Assembly (NCBI GenBank): GCA_039105265.1
Contig: JAPFFF010000043.1
Coordinates: 1,179,501 to 1,243,500, forward strand
Direction: 5' to 3'
Origin: Tritrichomonas musculus
Lineage: Eukaryota; Parabasalia; Tritrichomonadida; Tritrichomonadidae
Length of the DNA stretch: 64,000 nucleotides
Part shown: positions 1-11,180 of the stretch, piece after piece
How the letters are laid out: the number at the start of each line of letters is the position of its first letter
Numbering within the stretch: position 1 is the stretch's first letter
The notes under the pieces: model-generated
Seen by the model: the letters and a program-made list of their open reading frames with translations, nothing else
The model's database searches: none
Told to the model about the DNA's origin: nothing
Translations under genes and position numbers: made by a program

Positions 1-1
1 T

Positions 2-1783
2 ATTGGAATTCAAGGCAGCATCAAATTAGAATTTGAAAAAGATGAATATTATTCCTTTATTAGAATTTCAAGTATAACCAATCCAATAAAAGACTGCTTC
101 TTATACATGAGAGCTCGAAACATCATTTTATTGTCAGATGATGCCAAACGAGTCTCAGACGATGTTTACTACTTCTATTGTCGAGGTGATTCATTGACGA
201 TTCCAATTCGACGTTCAAATATCAACAGCGACGAATGCTCGATTGAATATCTGCTGACAGACATGGACAATCCAAGCGATCCTTACATTACATCTGCCGG
301 ACAAGAGATCATCTTTGATAATCAAGCGAAGCCGAAAGGATTCTTTATCAAGACATACAACGACAAATACTTCATCTTCAACAACTCAAAGACGAATCTC
401 GTAAAGTACACAATGGACATCGATGAGAACACGAAACTTCTGGCATTCGTCAATCCGTATCAACGACAGGATCCAGTCACGTTCATTCCATCGTTTACAG
501 TTATTGAAGAAGGAGACTTGACTGTCTCAGCAGACTTGAGAATCATTAAACAAATTGCAGAAAGCTCAGGCCTTAATCAATATGACTTTTACGTCATCAG
601 CGAGTGGGACAAAGTCACGTCCATCAGGATAAAAGACAAGAGAATTGAAGAAAAAGTTGTGAATGGCGTTGCCAAATTCACAGTCAAATTCGGTGAATCT
701 GATTCAGAAGAAGAAGAAGAACTTTCAATCTTGTCGGATGATGATGAAGACGAGCTTGTTTTTTACTCTAAATGCACCGACAACACGACTGCAAATTGCG
801 AACTTGAATATATCCCATATGACGGTTATTACCAACTCGTCAGGTTTCCAAACAAAGAAGGACTGAACACGACAGGACGCGGCAGATTCACAGCGATCAT
901 TCAGGCTTCGTTTTTAGAAAATTATTCATACTACAAGCTCTACGAAGGAACATTCACCAGTGTCCGTTCATATTTCAAGAAAGAGGCAGTAACATTGAAC
1001 ATTGAAGATGTTTATCCATACGACAACTTCATTCCAAATGCAACACGATACGTGCACAACGTCAATAAGAAAAACGAGACCGAAGAACCAGAAGAAGAAG
1101 AACCAGAAAAAACAGAAGAACCTGAAAGGTCTGAAATTCCAACAGCAACACCGACTGCTTCAAAGATAGTTCACAACTTGAAAGATGCATACAGAACGTT
1201 CTGTCTTAAGGATGTTTCGCAGAATAATCTTCCATTCTCCAACAGATACCTGAATGGCAATTTCACAGCACTGAAAGAAATTCTTGGAATCAAAGAGGAA
1301 GTTGATGAAACAAAACTCAGAATTGACGACGATGACGAGTGCATTTACGTTGGTCTTGAAAATCTCAGATTCAACTTGAACAATGCAACATCAGACATTG
1401 TCGACCTTAGAACAGGAAAGACGTTACTTGATATCGACGATTCCAAGTCGGATTACGAGCCAATCTTCGTTGAGAGCAACTCGAACAAAGAGAACAAAGT
1501 AAGCAACAAGAAGAAAATGATCTTTTTCATTATTGTTGGAGCAGCAGCAGTTGTCGTCATTGCAGTTATTGTGATCATTGTTGTTGTGGTTGTCAAGAAA
1601 CGAAGACCAAGGAGAGAGGAGGATACTCAAAGTATTGAACAGAATATGATTAGTGATGATAACAACGATTTTGATCCATATGATCAGAATCAGTTAAAGA
1701 ACAATAGAAAAGGAAGAAAGAAAAATGAAATAGATGAAGAATTATCAGAAGATGATAAATATTATAATACTCTTTTAGGTTAA
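2..1783 (+). CDS. Single-pass membrane surface protein, 5' end outside the window
   Basis: The frame is open from base 2, in phase with the first ATG at 107, so this is the C-terminal part of a longer protein and 107 is probably internal. Counting from 107 there are 558 residues. Most are an extracellular-looking region without a recognised domain, with acidic low-complexity stretches (about 199-218) and a Glu/Pro/Thr stretch (about 322-350). One strongly hydrophobic helix follows at about 471-496, then a basic stop-transfer KKRRPRR and a 62-residue acidic tail ending YYNTLLG. This is the type I surface-protein layout of trichomonads. The codons are richer in G and C than the surroundings, which I read as a sign of high expression. 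Function unknown. Confidence 0.75.
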   Translation: MGIQGSIKLEFEKDEYYSFIRISSITNPIKDCFLYMRARNIILLSDDAKRVSDDVYYFYCRGDSLTIPIRRSNINSDECSIEYLLTDMDNPSDPYITSAGQEIIFDNQAKPKGFFIKTYNDKYFIFNNSKTNLVKYTMDIDENTKLLAFVNPYQRQDPVTFIPSFTVIEEGDLTVSADLRIIKQIAESSGLNQYDFYVISEWDKVTSIRIKDKRIEEKVVNGVAKFTVKFGESDSEEEEELSILSDDDEDELVFYSKCTDNTTANCELEYIPYDGYYQLVRFPNKEGLNTTGRGRFTAIIQASFLENYSYYKLYEGTFTSVRSYFKKEAVTLNIEDVYPYDNFIPNATRYVHNVNKKNETEEPEEEEPEKTEEPERSEIPTATPTASKIVHNLKDAYRTFCLKDVSQNNLPFSNRYLNGNFTALKEILGIKEEVDETKLRIDDDDECIYVGLENLRFNLNNATSDIVDLRTGKTLLDIDDSKSDYEPIFVESNSNKENKVSNKKKMIFFIIVGAAAVVVIAVIVIIVVVVVKKRRPRREEDTQSIEQNMISDDNNDFDPYDQNQLKNNRKGRKKNEIDEELSEDDKYYNTLLG

Positions 1784-2346
1784 ATAAAATCATTAGTAAA
1801 AACAATATTTTTTTGTTATTTTTTATAAAATAAGTTTATTTATATGCTTAAATTTCAATTTATTTAAAGTCAATAATAATATTAAAAGGCCAAAATTTTG
1901 TGCTAAAAAATTCTATTATTTTTTAGGCATTTAATATTATTATACATACATATTTGATTATTTCATGATATTTCTATCAACTATGCATAATGTAATAAAA
2001 TCTTTTATAAATTATGGGATTTCATAAAGAAAACAAAAGCATATATAGATTAGATTCTATGTTTTCATTAATTGTATGATTTTCAGTTTTTTAGGTTGAT
2101 ATTATTAAATAAAAATATCACCAAATAAATAAACATCAAATAATCTTTTTTCTTTTCAATTTCAATACTTTTTATCGAAAAAAATTTTAATATATTGAAA
2201 TATTTTTATCGCATTCAAAAGATAAAAAAATAAAATATTCAATTTTCAGGATTGAATATATTATTTTCATTTTTGTTTTTTTATGCATTTAAATTTTTGA
2301 AAGATGAAAATAAAATTTTTAAAAAAAATTGTTTTATAATTATAGA
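1784..2346. other. AT-rich intergenic region
   Basis: No coding sequence or structured repeat was recognised. A TCATTTTT initiator-like motif at 2268-2275 is the nearest candidate start site for the downstream kinase gene, about 70 bases before its ATG. Confidence 0.5.
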
Positions 2347-3288
2347 ATGATCGGAGCTAAAACCCAAGATGGATTCCCAATCAATATACCATCTTCATTT
2401 AACGGTTATAATATTATTAAATATTTGGGATGTGGAAGTACGTGTTCAGTATTTTTAGTCGAAAAAGATAATTCAAACGAGCAATTTTCCGCAAAAATAG
2501 TTTCGAAAGTTGATATTAGAAACAGAAATATGGAAAATGCAATTATAAATGAAGTTTCAATTCTTCGCAGAATTAATCATCCAAATATCATAAAATTGGA
2601 AAACTTTTTCGACATTAAAAATCAAAACGATGAAGAGTATTACGTAATAATTACCGAATATTGTGCCAATGGTGATTTACTTTCATATGCAATGAATCAT
2701 GGATTTCAGAATGAAAATGAGAAGAAGAAAATTATTTTAGATTTTCTCAGGGCAGTTGAATACCTTCACAAAAACGGAATTTCTCATGGAGATATCAAAA
2801 CAGAGAATATTTTATTAGATTCAAATAATATTCCAAAATTATGTGATTTTGGATTTTGTCGTTCAAGTCAATTTGCTGGAGATGAATCAAAGAATGGATC
2901 CTTATATTATGCAGCACCAGAATTGTTTATGAAAGGCCAATTTGATACATTGAAATCAGACATTTATGCAATCGGCATTACACTTTATTCGCTTTCGGAA
3001 TTGCAGTTCCCTTTCATAAATGGAAATCATGATTTTATAGTTCAACAAATTTTGAATGGCTGTTTTTCAGTTAGAGTTGGAATGGATTATAGATTATTGA
3101 AACTTTTTTACAAGTGCATTGCAATGAATCCTCAATGCAGACCAACAATTGAAGAAATCCTTCGTGATGAATACTTCATTGATGATTTTCAATATCAAAA
3201 TATAAATGGTTACTTCGTTAGCAATATTCCTTACTTTTCTATACAAAACAAATTTACTGATGCAGGAGTGATGTATTATGGATATTAG
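2347..3288 (+). CDS. Protein kinase, CAMK-like
   Basis: A Ser/Thr protein kinase of about 313 residues, essentially a bare catalytic domain. Visible from the ATG at 2347: glycine loop GCGSTCSVF (28-36), lysine K50 in FSAK, helix-C glutamate near E69, catalytic loop SHGDIKTEN (146-154) with HGD in place of HRD, DFG at 167-169 and AAPE at 189-192. HGD is common in trichomonad CAMK-type kinases, so D149, K151 and N154 should still support catalysis. The open frame extends upstream to 2329 but there starts with TTG, so 2347 is preferred. About 50 residues follow the kinase core with no other domain. Substrate unknown; no operon context. Confidence 0.9.
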   Translation: MIGAKTQDGFPINIPSSFNGYNIIKYLGCGSTCSVFLVEKDNSNEQFSAKIVSKVDIRNRNMENAIINEVSILRRINHPNIIKLENFFDIKNQNDEEYYVIITEYCANGDLLSYAMNHGFQNENEKKKIILDFLRAVEYLHKNGISHGDIKTENILLDSNNIPKLCDFGFCRSSQFAGDESKNGSLYYAAPELFMKGQFDTLKSDIYAIGITLYSLSELQFPFINGNHDFIVQQILNGCFSVRVGMDYRLLKLFYKCIAMNPQCRPTIEEILRDEYFIDDFQYQNINGYFVSNIPYFSIQNKFTDAGVMYYGY

Positions 3289-3660
3289 TTTGATATCTAT
3301 ATATAATGATATTTGTTTGTAATTTTTGTTTGTAAAGTATATATTATTATAAATATAGTTTATTTTTTAAATTACCTTTTTAATTTTTTTAAATTAAATT
3401 AAGAATTCAATAAAATGAAAATTAAGAATTTGGGGTTGACAAAAATTTTACTTAGTAAACTTCATGATTTGATATATTCCAAAATTTTCTTTTTCAACTA
3501 CAAGCAACAAAATAAACAAATATAAAAAATATTTTTTGATGTAAACCTCAGAAAAAACAACTTTTTGAAAGATAAAATTTAAAAAAAAAAAGAATTTTTT
3601 TTTTTATAAAATTTAAAACAAACAAAAAACAAAAATATTTTAAACATGATTATATATTTT
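3289..3660. other. AT-rich convergent intergenic region
   Basis: The region lies between the 3' ends of the kinase gene (+) and the cyclase gene (-). It contains A and T runs (3580-3606) and one AACTTTTTGA-type motif near 3551. No gene was seen. Confidence 0.5.
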
Positions 3661-6600
3661 TCAAGGCTCTACCAAATAAGTTTCAACCATTTCATTCTTA
3701 CATTCGATTGATCTTCTTTGACCGAATTTGAAGTTAAGTCCACAAATTAACTGATACACAGACATTGAAATGTGAACCTTCATTGGGACTCCATTTTGTT
3801 CCATTTGCTGAGCTCTGTTAATTGCAGGACCAATAATTTCGAAAGTTGGCTTTCCAATTCCAAGCACTCCGGCTACGACGGGTCCACCAGTATTGACACC
3901 CACTCTAATATTCAAATTTTGTTGAATTTCATCATTAATCAACAAAATCTCTTTGATAGCCAAGAGGCCGAACGACACAACTTCTTTAGCATGAACGGAT
4001 GGCTGATTTATCTGAGCAAATATTCCACCGGCAGCCATGTAGCAATCACCGATACATTTAATTTTTGTCATTGTTGGTTTTTTATCCAAAATCGAGTCGA
4101 ATCTTTTGAATAAGATATTCAAAGTACTCATGACTTTTTCAGCGGGTAATGATCCGCACCAAGGAGTGAAATTAACAATGTCTGCAAATAAGATTGATGC
4201 TGATTGAACACTGAAAGATATGTTCTTTTCGCCTTCTTGAACACGAGTTACTAAAGAAGGCGGCAAAATTGAATTGAGCAACTTGTCACTGTTTTGTTTT
4301 TCTTCCTGAATTAAAGTGTTGTAATTATGAGATTGAGTTACATTTTTACAACACATAATGAACTTACCACAAGCAATCATTGACGATGCCTTCAAGATTT
4401 TAACATCAGAATTGCCATCCTTTTTATAAGCAATTTCTTCAGTCGGATTCGAATTAACAAGTGAGAAAAGTGTCTCGATGTTTCCACAGAATTGATTCGA
4501 CATGAAGAAATCTCTGATCGATTTTCCAACTAATGAAACATCGCCAAAAGTATGATTACAAGCCTTGTTTGCACTCTGAATGATCATGTCGCTGTTGGCA
4601 ATCATTATCGCATCAGGAAGACTCGTGAAAACGGTGTCGAAAAAGCTGTTGTTTCTATCGAGCGAGTCACTTTGCTGATACGAAAAATCACCAGAAAGAA
4701 CACGCATGATCTTGTTTGATGAATAAATAACAGAAGGCTTGCAATGAAGAAGAAGACGAAGAACAGATCGAATATAGTTCTCAATTTGAATAGCTTGATA
4801 ATAAACAGATGATTCAATAAGAACACCAACTACAAAAAGAACAGAAATAACAGGAATATAACGACTCTTCAAATCTTTAATTTCATTAGAAATTGAAGGA
4901 ATAATTTGATTATGCAAAGGCTCAAAGAAAAGATCATATAAAGGTGAAATCAATTGAATCCAAATAGTTTCATAAGTTGAACTTTTTGGATCCAAATTCT
5001 CCATGTGACCTGTTTGATAAGGAAGCAAAGAATAAGTTAAAATTGGCTCAATTAATGTGAATGTCATATCAACAGGTGAGCATTCAAGAACAGTTGTTAA
5101 ACTATTAAAATTAGATTTTACTGATTTCTTTCTATGATCCTTTAAATGTAAAAGTAATGATTGTGCTTCGGTATTGAAATCAAAATATGAACAATTTTTC
5201 GGTGATGCATCTTTAACACCTTTAATATAGCCTTTAAAAGGAATCTCTTCATTTGTTTCACCACCAGTTGTTACCATGTGGAAATAATAACGACTTCTAT
5301 TCATAACAACTTGCATTCTATTAATAGAATAATTGAAATCAAGTGTTGGTATTGGATGACCGCTAGCAATATATAAAATTATATTAAAATAGTTCATTGA
5401 ACTTAATAGCATTGAATAAGCAGCTTGGAAATAATGAAGATGAGCTGCTTGATTCTTTACAATTTCAGCTGATTTAACAATCAAGCTAATAATAAAGAAT
5501 AAACAAGCTATTGCAAATCCAACAATCAAAATTGTTTCAACAGTCAGCATTGCAATATTGGATGCAGAACCATCATAAGAACCACCTGAATTAAAAATCT
5601 TTAAAATATTATCATCTTGCTTATTCATTTCTTCAGCTTGGTTGTTCTTTTTCACAGTGTATCGATTCTCATCTAATTGAGAAATAACTTTTTTAGGGAT
5701 TGAAAAAAGACATTTGTATGTTTCTCTTTTATTCGAATTGATCCATTTTAATTCACCCAACAATGCAACAACATAGATAGCAATATCGAAGATAATTATT
5801 ACAATTAAAACAATTTTTCCTATCTTTTTAGATTTTTCATATTTATCATTAATATTTTCTATTAATAAATCCATTGTGTCACGAATATTCACAGCAATTG
5901 GATGAATGTTATTTATTGGATTCAAAATCGAACCTGAACTCAAAATCGAAGGGTTAATTTCAGAAGATGTCATAATTATTTTTTGTTGAATAGCAAAATC
6001 TAAAATGGCGCCTTGAATTGATGTATTCGTCGATGTTACATTTGTTGGCGATAAGTAATAATCATAATTAACAGTATTTTCAAAAATTAAGGAACGCGCT
6101 TTATCGATATATTTATTATTTTCTTTGAATTTCCGAAAAGCACCGAAATCTTGTAAAGCATCAGTTGTTGTTTGTAAAAGAAATTCAAATTGTTTTTTCG
6201 TATCCCAAGAATAACCAAAAGTTCGAGGTGGATCTTTATTTGGTGGCGGAAACTTTCTAAAGATTGACAGACCTTCGCCGACGTATCTAAGAGAGAAAGC
6301 AATAATTTGATATGCGTAAGTACGAAGCATTGAAAGGGAGCCAATGAAAGTCAGTGATTTTTGCATATCATTTATAAAAACTTCTGAAATAATAATTCCA
6401 ATAATGAAAGGAATAATGAATATGACTAACATCAAAAAAACTTCAATTATTTTTGTTCCTACAATTGAAGGAATTGCAACTTCATCAATGTTCTTCTTTA
6501 TACTTATCATTTGCTCCATTTCTTTATCACCTTCGAAATCTTCTTTTGGCTCATTTCGTGTGGGGATCATTGACTGTGCAAGCTCCAATGTTGACGTCAT

Positions 6601-7566
6601 CATTCCTCCTTCTTTTGGAAGATTAATTGAACTTGGCAAATTAGGAAACATTTTCAATCCATACGTGTGAGTTTGGTCTTCAAAAATAATAACTCCAGGA
6701 TGCAAAAGCTTTGTCTTTTCATGCATCTCTTTGGATAATTGATGATCTGCCATCAATTGCTCCAAAAACGAACTATAAAGATAAGTTACATTTCGATTGT
6801 TTGGATATTCATGCAATAAATGCTTGAAGTCAGCATTTTCTTCATCAATTGCTTCAATTGCGCGTTTTGTAGCAATTTCAATTTCATTCATATTTCCACG
6901 AATAACAACATCCCAGGCATGACCAAGCTTGTGTCTTGTTGAAGTATTTTGCTTCTTAATTTGGTTGATTTTTCGTCGTAATTCAGACGACAATCCAGGC
7001 TCTCTTTGCTTTAAAATAGACCTCGTTTCATCTCTGATACAACGAACTGTTGAACCCGAAAGTTTTTGAATTTTAACGGATTGATAGATGTACTTCAAAG
7101 TGATCGATTCTTCGGGATAAATGGCAATGAATTTGGCATAAATAAAATAAACATGAGGCTCATTAGGCCACTTATCAATTGCTAATTTGAACAGGTTTAA
7201 TTCAATGACAAGTGGATGGGCATGCTTGATTGCACATGTTGCAACTTGCCAAAACTGATTCACAGTCCGAATGTAAGAGAATAATGTGTTGTCTTCATAG
7301 ATCTGATCAAGAAGTTTCAGCCGGTTCATCTCTCTATTCTGCAAGATGAAAAAACAGACAATCAACATCAAAATGAAGAAACAAACAAAAATGAAAAATA
7401 TGGCAAGTGAACCGTTAATATCAATTGCAATACAAATCATGTGAACGGCAGTGAAAACTGCACCAGTAATTGACGATGATAATACAAAGTTCGATATAAA
7501 TAATTGAATAAAACCGCCTTTGAAAAATACCGAAAAAGTGCCAATTATATAGATGATGATGTTCAT
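3661..7566 (-). CDS. Membrane adenylate/guanylate cyclase, main C-terminal part of a split gene
   Basis: The protein makes cAMP or cGMP at the membrane. The 1301-residue ORF starts within a membrane region (about 1-75). It continues with the long helical cytosolic region typical of trichomonad cyclases, further membrane segments (about 370-430, 570-600, 660-690, 900-920), a PAS-like sensor (about 975-1080), a linker LLNSILPPSLV, and a class III cyclase domain over the last ~190 residues. Metal-site aspartates are visible in FADIVNF and CIGDCYMAAGG, and the substrate end in VGVNTGGPVVAGVLG. Upstream of the ATG at 7566 the frame stays open to about 7655 and encodes hydrophobic residues, so 7566 is unlikely to be the original start. 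The N-terminal part is the ORF at 8419-9141, cut off by an inserted element. Whether this part is still expressed alone is not known. Confidence 0.9.
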   Translation of the reverse strand: MNIIIYIIGTFSVFFKGGFIQLFISNFVLSSSITGAVFTAVHMICIAIDINGSLAIFFIFVCFFILMLIVCFFILQNREMNRLKLLDQIYEDNTLFSYIRTVNQFWQVATCAIKHAHPLVIELNLFKLAIDKWPNEPHVYFIYAKFIAIYPEESITLKYIYQSVKIQKLSGSTVRCIRDETRSILKQREPGLSSELRRKINQIKKQNTSTRHKLGHAWDVVIRGNMNEIEIATKRAIEAIDEENADFKHLLHEYPNNRNVTYLYSSFLEQLMADHQLSKEMHEKTKLLHPGVIIFEDQTHTYGLKMFPNLPSSINLPKEGGMMTSTLELAQSMIPTRNEPKEDFEGDKEMEQMISIKKNIDEVAIPSIVGTKIIEVFLMLVIFIIPFIIGIIISEVFINDMQKSLTFIGSLSMLRTYAYQIIAFSLRYVGEGLSIFRKFPPPNKDPPRTFGYSWDTKKQFEFLLQTTTDALQDFGAFRKFKENNKYIDKARSLIFENTVNYDYYLSPTNVTSTNTSIQGAILDFAIQQKIIMTSSEINPSILSSGSILNPINNIHPIAVNIRDTMDLLIENINDKYEKSKKIGKIVLIVIIIFDIAIYVVALLGELKWINSNKRETYKCLFSIPKKVISQLDENRYTVKKNNQAEEMNKQDDNILKIFNSGGSYDGSASNIAMLTVETILIVGFAIACLFFIISLIVKSAEIVKNQAAHLHYFQAAYSMLLSSMNYFNIILYIASGHPIPTLDFNYSINRMQVVMNRSRYYFHMVTTGGETNEEIPFKGYIKGVKDASPKNCSYFDFNTEAQSLLLHLKDHRKKSVKSNFNSLTTVLECSPVDMTFTLIEPILTYSLLPYQTGHMENLDPKSSTYETIWIQLISPLYDLFFEPLHNQIIPSISNEIKDLKSRYIPVISVLFVVGVLIESSVYYQAIQIENYIRSVLRLLLHCKPSVIYSSNKIMRVLSGDFSYQQSDSLDRNNSFFDTVFTSLPDAIMIANSDMIIQSANKACNHTFGDVSLVGKSIRDFFMSNQFCGNIETLFSLVNSNPTEEIAYKKDGNSDVKILKASSMIACGKFIMCCKNVTQSHNYNTLIQEEKQNSDKLLNSILPPSLVTRVQEGEKNISFSVQSASILFADIVNFTPWCGSLPAEKVMSTLNILFKRFDSILDKKPTMTKIKCIGDCYMAAGGIFAQINQPSVHAKEVVSFGLLAIKEILLINDEIQQNLNIRVGVNTGGPVVAGVLGIGKPTFEIIGPAINRAQQMEQNGVPMKVHISMSVYQLICGLNFKFGQRRSIECKNEMVETYLVEP

Positions 7567-7655
7567 TGAAAAGAAAAAAATTTGGATCTCTTTCCGTAGA
7601 TTAATCGCAATGGCGAAAAAAATATTTATAAAAATGGTCGATATATATATAATAA

Positions 7656-8419
7656 GACCATATTAAGGTTGAACAAAAGCAGTATATGATATCATATTGT
7701 AATATAATAAAATATATGATGACATCAATTTAATTACTAAATATAATGGTAAAATTAACGTAAAATATAAAAATAAATTAATTTTGCTTTTTGAATGAAA
7801 ATTTTACAATTTGATAAGTTTAGAAAAAAAAATGATGTTTTGTATAAATATCATAGCAAATATGAGGAAAATGCAATTTTAAATATAAGATCTATTTTTT
7901 AGTTAATTTATTAAATTGAATTAAATTTTTATGAAATATTTGAATCATCAGAAAATTGAGATCAATTCTATGAAATTATTATATACTTCAGAATATTGTG
8001 CATTTTTATAAGAAATAATTGTGAGATTGTAAGATATAAACAATTGAATAATTGTGAGAAAATAAAGATTTCTGAAAAGTAAAAATATGTAAAGTATTCA
8101 AAGTAAAAATCTATCCAAAATAAAGTCCCCAGCGTCGGAATTTTTGATTTTTTAAAATAATTCTTTTCAAAATCAAAAAATATGTCCAATTTTTCAAATT
8201 TTAACTCAGGTTGAAAAGATTAGCTGAGTGATTATTTATGAAATTATCTCTACTTTTAGCAAGATATAGAATAATTTAAATATATTATATAATGATATTA
8301 TTTTTTTATGAATATTTAATATAAAAAATTAAAATTTATTATGATATTTTTCGCAAAATTTGTATTTTTGTTGTCACTTTTTGAATACTACAAAATTGAA
8401 TGAATACCTTAATAGGGTC
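7656..8419. mobile_element. Non-autonomous TIR element (MITE-like) inserted in the cyclase gene
   Basis: The ends are inverted repeats: left GACCATATTAAGGT at 7656-7669, right (read inward) GACCCTATTAAGGT at 8406-8419, 13 of 14 bases identical. The element is flanked on both sides by the same 10 bases TATATAATAA (7646-7655 and 8420-8429), a target-site duplication. It carries no coding region. A 10-bp duplication fits Mutator-like elements (known range 9-11 bp); that assignment is an inference. Counting one flank copy only, the cyclase reading frame on the two sides joins exactly in phase (…QFII YIST…), which supports these boundaries. Confidence 0.85.
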
Positions 8420-9141
8420 TATATAATAAATTGAGGCTGAGAGGTCAATGAGGCCAATGAATTTGGCCTAAAAATTAACGTCTGTTTATTGAAAATTGCC
8501 ATGAAAAAAGAATTGAAAAAAAAGCAAATTAACGAGATTACAATGACGGCAATATATCTCGATATGGAAACCGTATCCGATATCATCATGCGTGATAATG
8601 TTTCAAAAATTAAATATAATACAATTGAATTAAAATAATGTCCGAACGTAGAATGGTACAAATAAATAAATGGAGGAATAATCCATGGCAATTTTGCATT
8701 CTTTTTAAAATAATATGAGGAACTAATAACAACTAAAATAATAAATAATTGGATGACATCATAAAATATTAAAAAACCTAAGGATGCTTTCGATGTTTCT
8801 GTAGGTGGAATAAGATAGTATAAGACGGCAATAACATTCATCGTAATTTGGTCAACGCTTCCTACCTTCCAAAAATTTAAATAGGCAGGAATCAGACATG
8901 GAAGTAAAAATTGCAAAATTCGAATCGCTGATATGATTTTATGAACAATATTAAAAGGAGGAGAGATTGAAAAAACGTAATTGATCAGTTGATTGATATC
9001 TTTTTGAAAAATTTTGAAATAATTTCTTTTTTGTAGGCCATAGTATTTTAACGGTGATGAAGAGCTGATCGATTCAAAGCTATGACTTGATGTAGAAGGG
9101 CTTTGGGAAGAAAATGCAATCGGATTTTGATTTTCTTCCAT
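8419..9141 (-). CDS. Membrane adenylate/guanylate cyclase, N-terminal part of a split gene
   Basis: A 240-residue ORF from the ATG at 9141. It has a Ser-rich start (about 10-30) and then several hydrophobic segments (about 70-90, 100-112, 120-142, 150-170, 190-220), ending …FRPNSLASLTSQPQFII at a stop created by the inserted element. This layout, including the phrase around LIFRPNSL, is what I recall as the N-terminus of large trichomonad cyclases. The main part of the same gene lies at 3661-7566. Without the insertion the two parts form one continuous frame of more than 1,560 codons. No initiator-like TCA motif was seen close to the ATG. Confidence 0.75.
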   Translation of the reverse strand: MEENQNPIAFSSQSPSTSSHSFESISSSSPLKYYGLQKRNYFKIFQKDINQLINYVFSISPPFNIVHKIISAIRILQFLLPCLIPAYLNFWKVGSVDQITMNVIAVLYYLIPPTETSKASLGFLIFYDVIQLFIILVVISSSYYFKKNAKLPWIIPPFIYLYHSTFGHYFNSIVLYLIFETLSRMMISDTVSISRYIAVIVISLICFFFNSFFMAIFNKQTLIFRPNSLASLTSQPQFII

Positions 9142-9929
9142 CTTAGTTTTTGCTAAAATTTTTTTATCGCAATTTTAGTTCTTTTAAACCAAAACATAGG
9201 AATATAATTATAATTAAAAGAAAATTAAATAAAATTATTATAAAATTAATATTTTTGAAAATATATTCATGAATTAAAATATTATTTTTTAATTTCAATT
9301 TCAATATATTTGTGTTTTTAATATAATTGTAAAATTTTATTTATCAACTTTTTAAAAAGTTTATTTAACCAATATTTTATAATATAATATATTGAAATTC
9401 ATCTATCAGCTTTTTTTCTCTTTAATAAAAGTGATATCTATGATTATATAAAATGAATATAGATGAAAAAAAAAAATCAAAAATTTATATTTTCAAATTG
9501 AATCAACTATAATCAATTATTATTATTTATTATTTTCTAATATAAAAGATATATAACAAAATATAAAATGAAATTATATTTTAATTTTAATATATAACAT
9601 AAATATATCACATTATTTTGTCAAAATATATTTAAAATTAAAAGATAATAATATATTAAAAATTTATGAATGATTTTTATATAAATATAAAAAAAAAATT
9701 GTGAGATATGATCTTGGCCATACAATTTGATAAATAATAATACTATGAAGATTTAAATTTTTATATTTATATATATTTATATATATTGGTAAATAAGTAT
9801 AAAGCCGATATAAATAAGTATTCAGAAATGATAAAGATCAATTTTAAAAATAAATCATCCGATGATACTCATTAAAATGCATCTATACACAGTTGTTATT
9901 ATGTAAATATGAATCATATTACTACAAGT
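9142..9929. other. Very AT-rich intergenic region
   Basis: Dominated by short A/T runs and TATATA stretches (for example 9765-9787). No coding region or clear inverted repeat. Confidence 0.5.
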
Positions 9930-11180
9930 ATTGTCATAAATATCCAAGAAGGTTTAGTGGCATAACAGAAATGGTAAAGTTTTTAACTCAACACATCAAT
10001 GGACCTGTTTCAGGTGGTCAATTTTATTATAAATATTTACAAATATAAATATTTAAATCAAATTCATCTTGTATACAAATATTCTGATAATTTCAAGATT
10101 TATGATTCAATTTTTCAGGACCAATCTACAGGATTTCTCATAGAAGATGAACCAAATTATTTTTTAAGCTTTTTAAGTAATTTATTTACATGTGGTTTTT
10201 CCAAAAATAGATTATTATGAAAAAATTAAAAATGATTAAGCTTTTTTTTTTTTTTTTTTGATGATGATTTTCCAAATAAAATATCTATTTGCTTAATATT
10301 TTTATAGTGACTCATTTTTGGACTAAGAAGAGTTACTGAAACTAAATTTTTTCAAGGCCCTTCTGAAAAAGTGGAAATCAAAATGCATTTATTGCATAAA
10401 ATATTGTGATTTTTTTGATTTTATTAATAATAATAAATAATACATTTGTTATAGAAAATAATATAATAATATTTAGTAAACTTGATGGAAAAAGCATCGA
10501 TAATGACGGGTAATGTAAAAAGCTTCTCCTGATTTTTTTTTGAATGGTTGAACCATTGCTAATGGTTTTAAACTATCTATTACAATATAAATAAAAACAG
10601 TTTTTCGGATTTTTCAAAATATTAATTTTTTGCGGAAAAAAAAATTGATCAATTGGCAATTTGAAAATACTTATCGTTTATATAGAAAAGATATCAATAG
10701 TTTGAATGATGATAAAACTGCTGGAACATTAAGAAGATTAAAAAAAAAAAAAAAAAGAGTGATTTAGATACAATTATTTCAAATGCGACATTAAAGAATA
10801 GGACAAGAAAACCCGACGATCAAGTTTTGTTAATGTTTCATATACTCTTAAAAAGTTAGTCTATTTTTTTGAGTGAAAAACGATCAAAATTTTCAAAATT
10901 TATTTACATTAAATTAGGTACATACTAAAGAACTGAAATCAAAAAAGAGTATATTAATATAATATTCGCCTCAAAAAAGGCAATCATTTAGTCAAAGAAA
11001 ATTGTAAAGTTCATTGAATACTTTCAAGAAAAATATATCATTTAAAATGATATGGTAATTAGTTTGAATCTAACCATGTTCCTATCAATTCCTTTTTTAA
11101 GCATCCAATTACAACCGTAAGAGAAAATTGAATTGAGAGGTCTGTTTACAGTAACACCTGCCGGTAATACTAATTTATTT
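9930..11180 (+). pseudogene. Unidentified eroded coding remnants
   Basis: Several short stretches read like real protein but sit in different frames and are stopped. Examples are …RRFSGITEMVKFLTQHINGP (about 9950-10010), …IYDSIFQDQSTGFLIEDEP (about 10090-10150), TYRLYRKDINSLNDDKTAG (about 10665-10725) and DTIISNATLKNRTRKPDDQV (about 10765-10830). No family was recognised. The single ATG-started ORF here (9999-10220, 73 aa) is probably not a gene by itself. Short-period T and A runs (10240-10259, 10741-10756) add to the impression of decay. Confidence 0.35.

Noticed and set aside
7656-8419. Intron in the cyclase gene
   Set aside because: It has inverted ends and a 10-bp flanking duplication and lacks trichomonad splice signals, so a transposon insertion explains it better.
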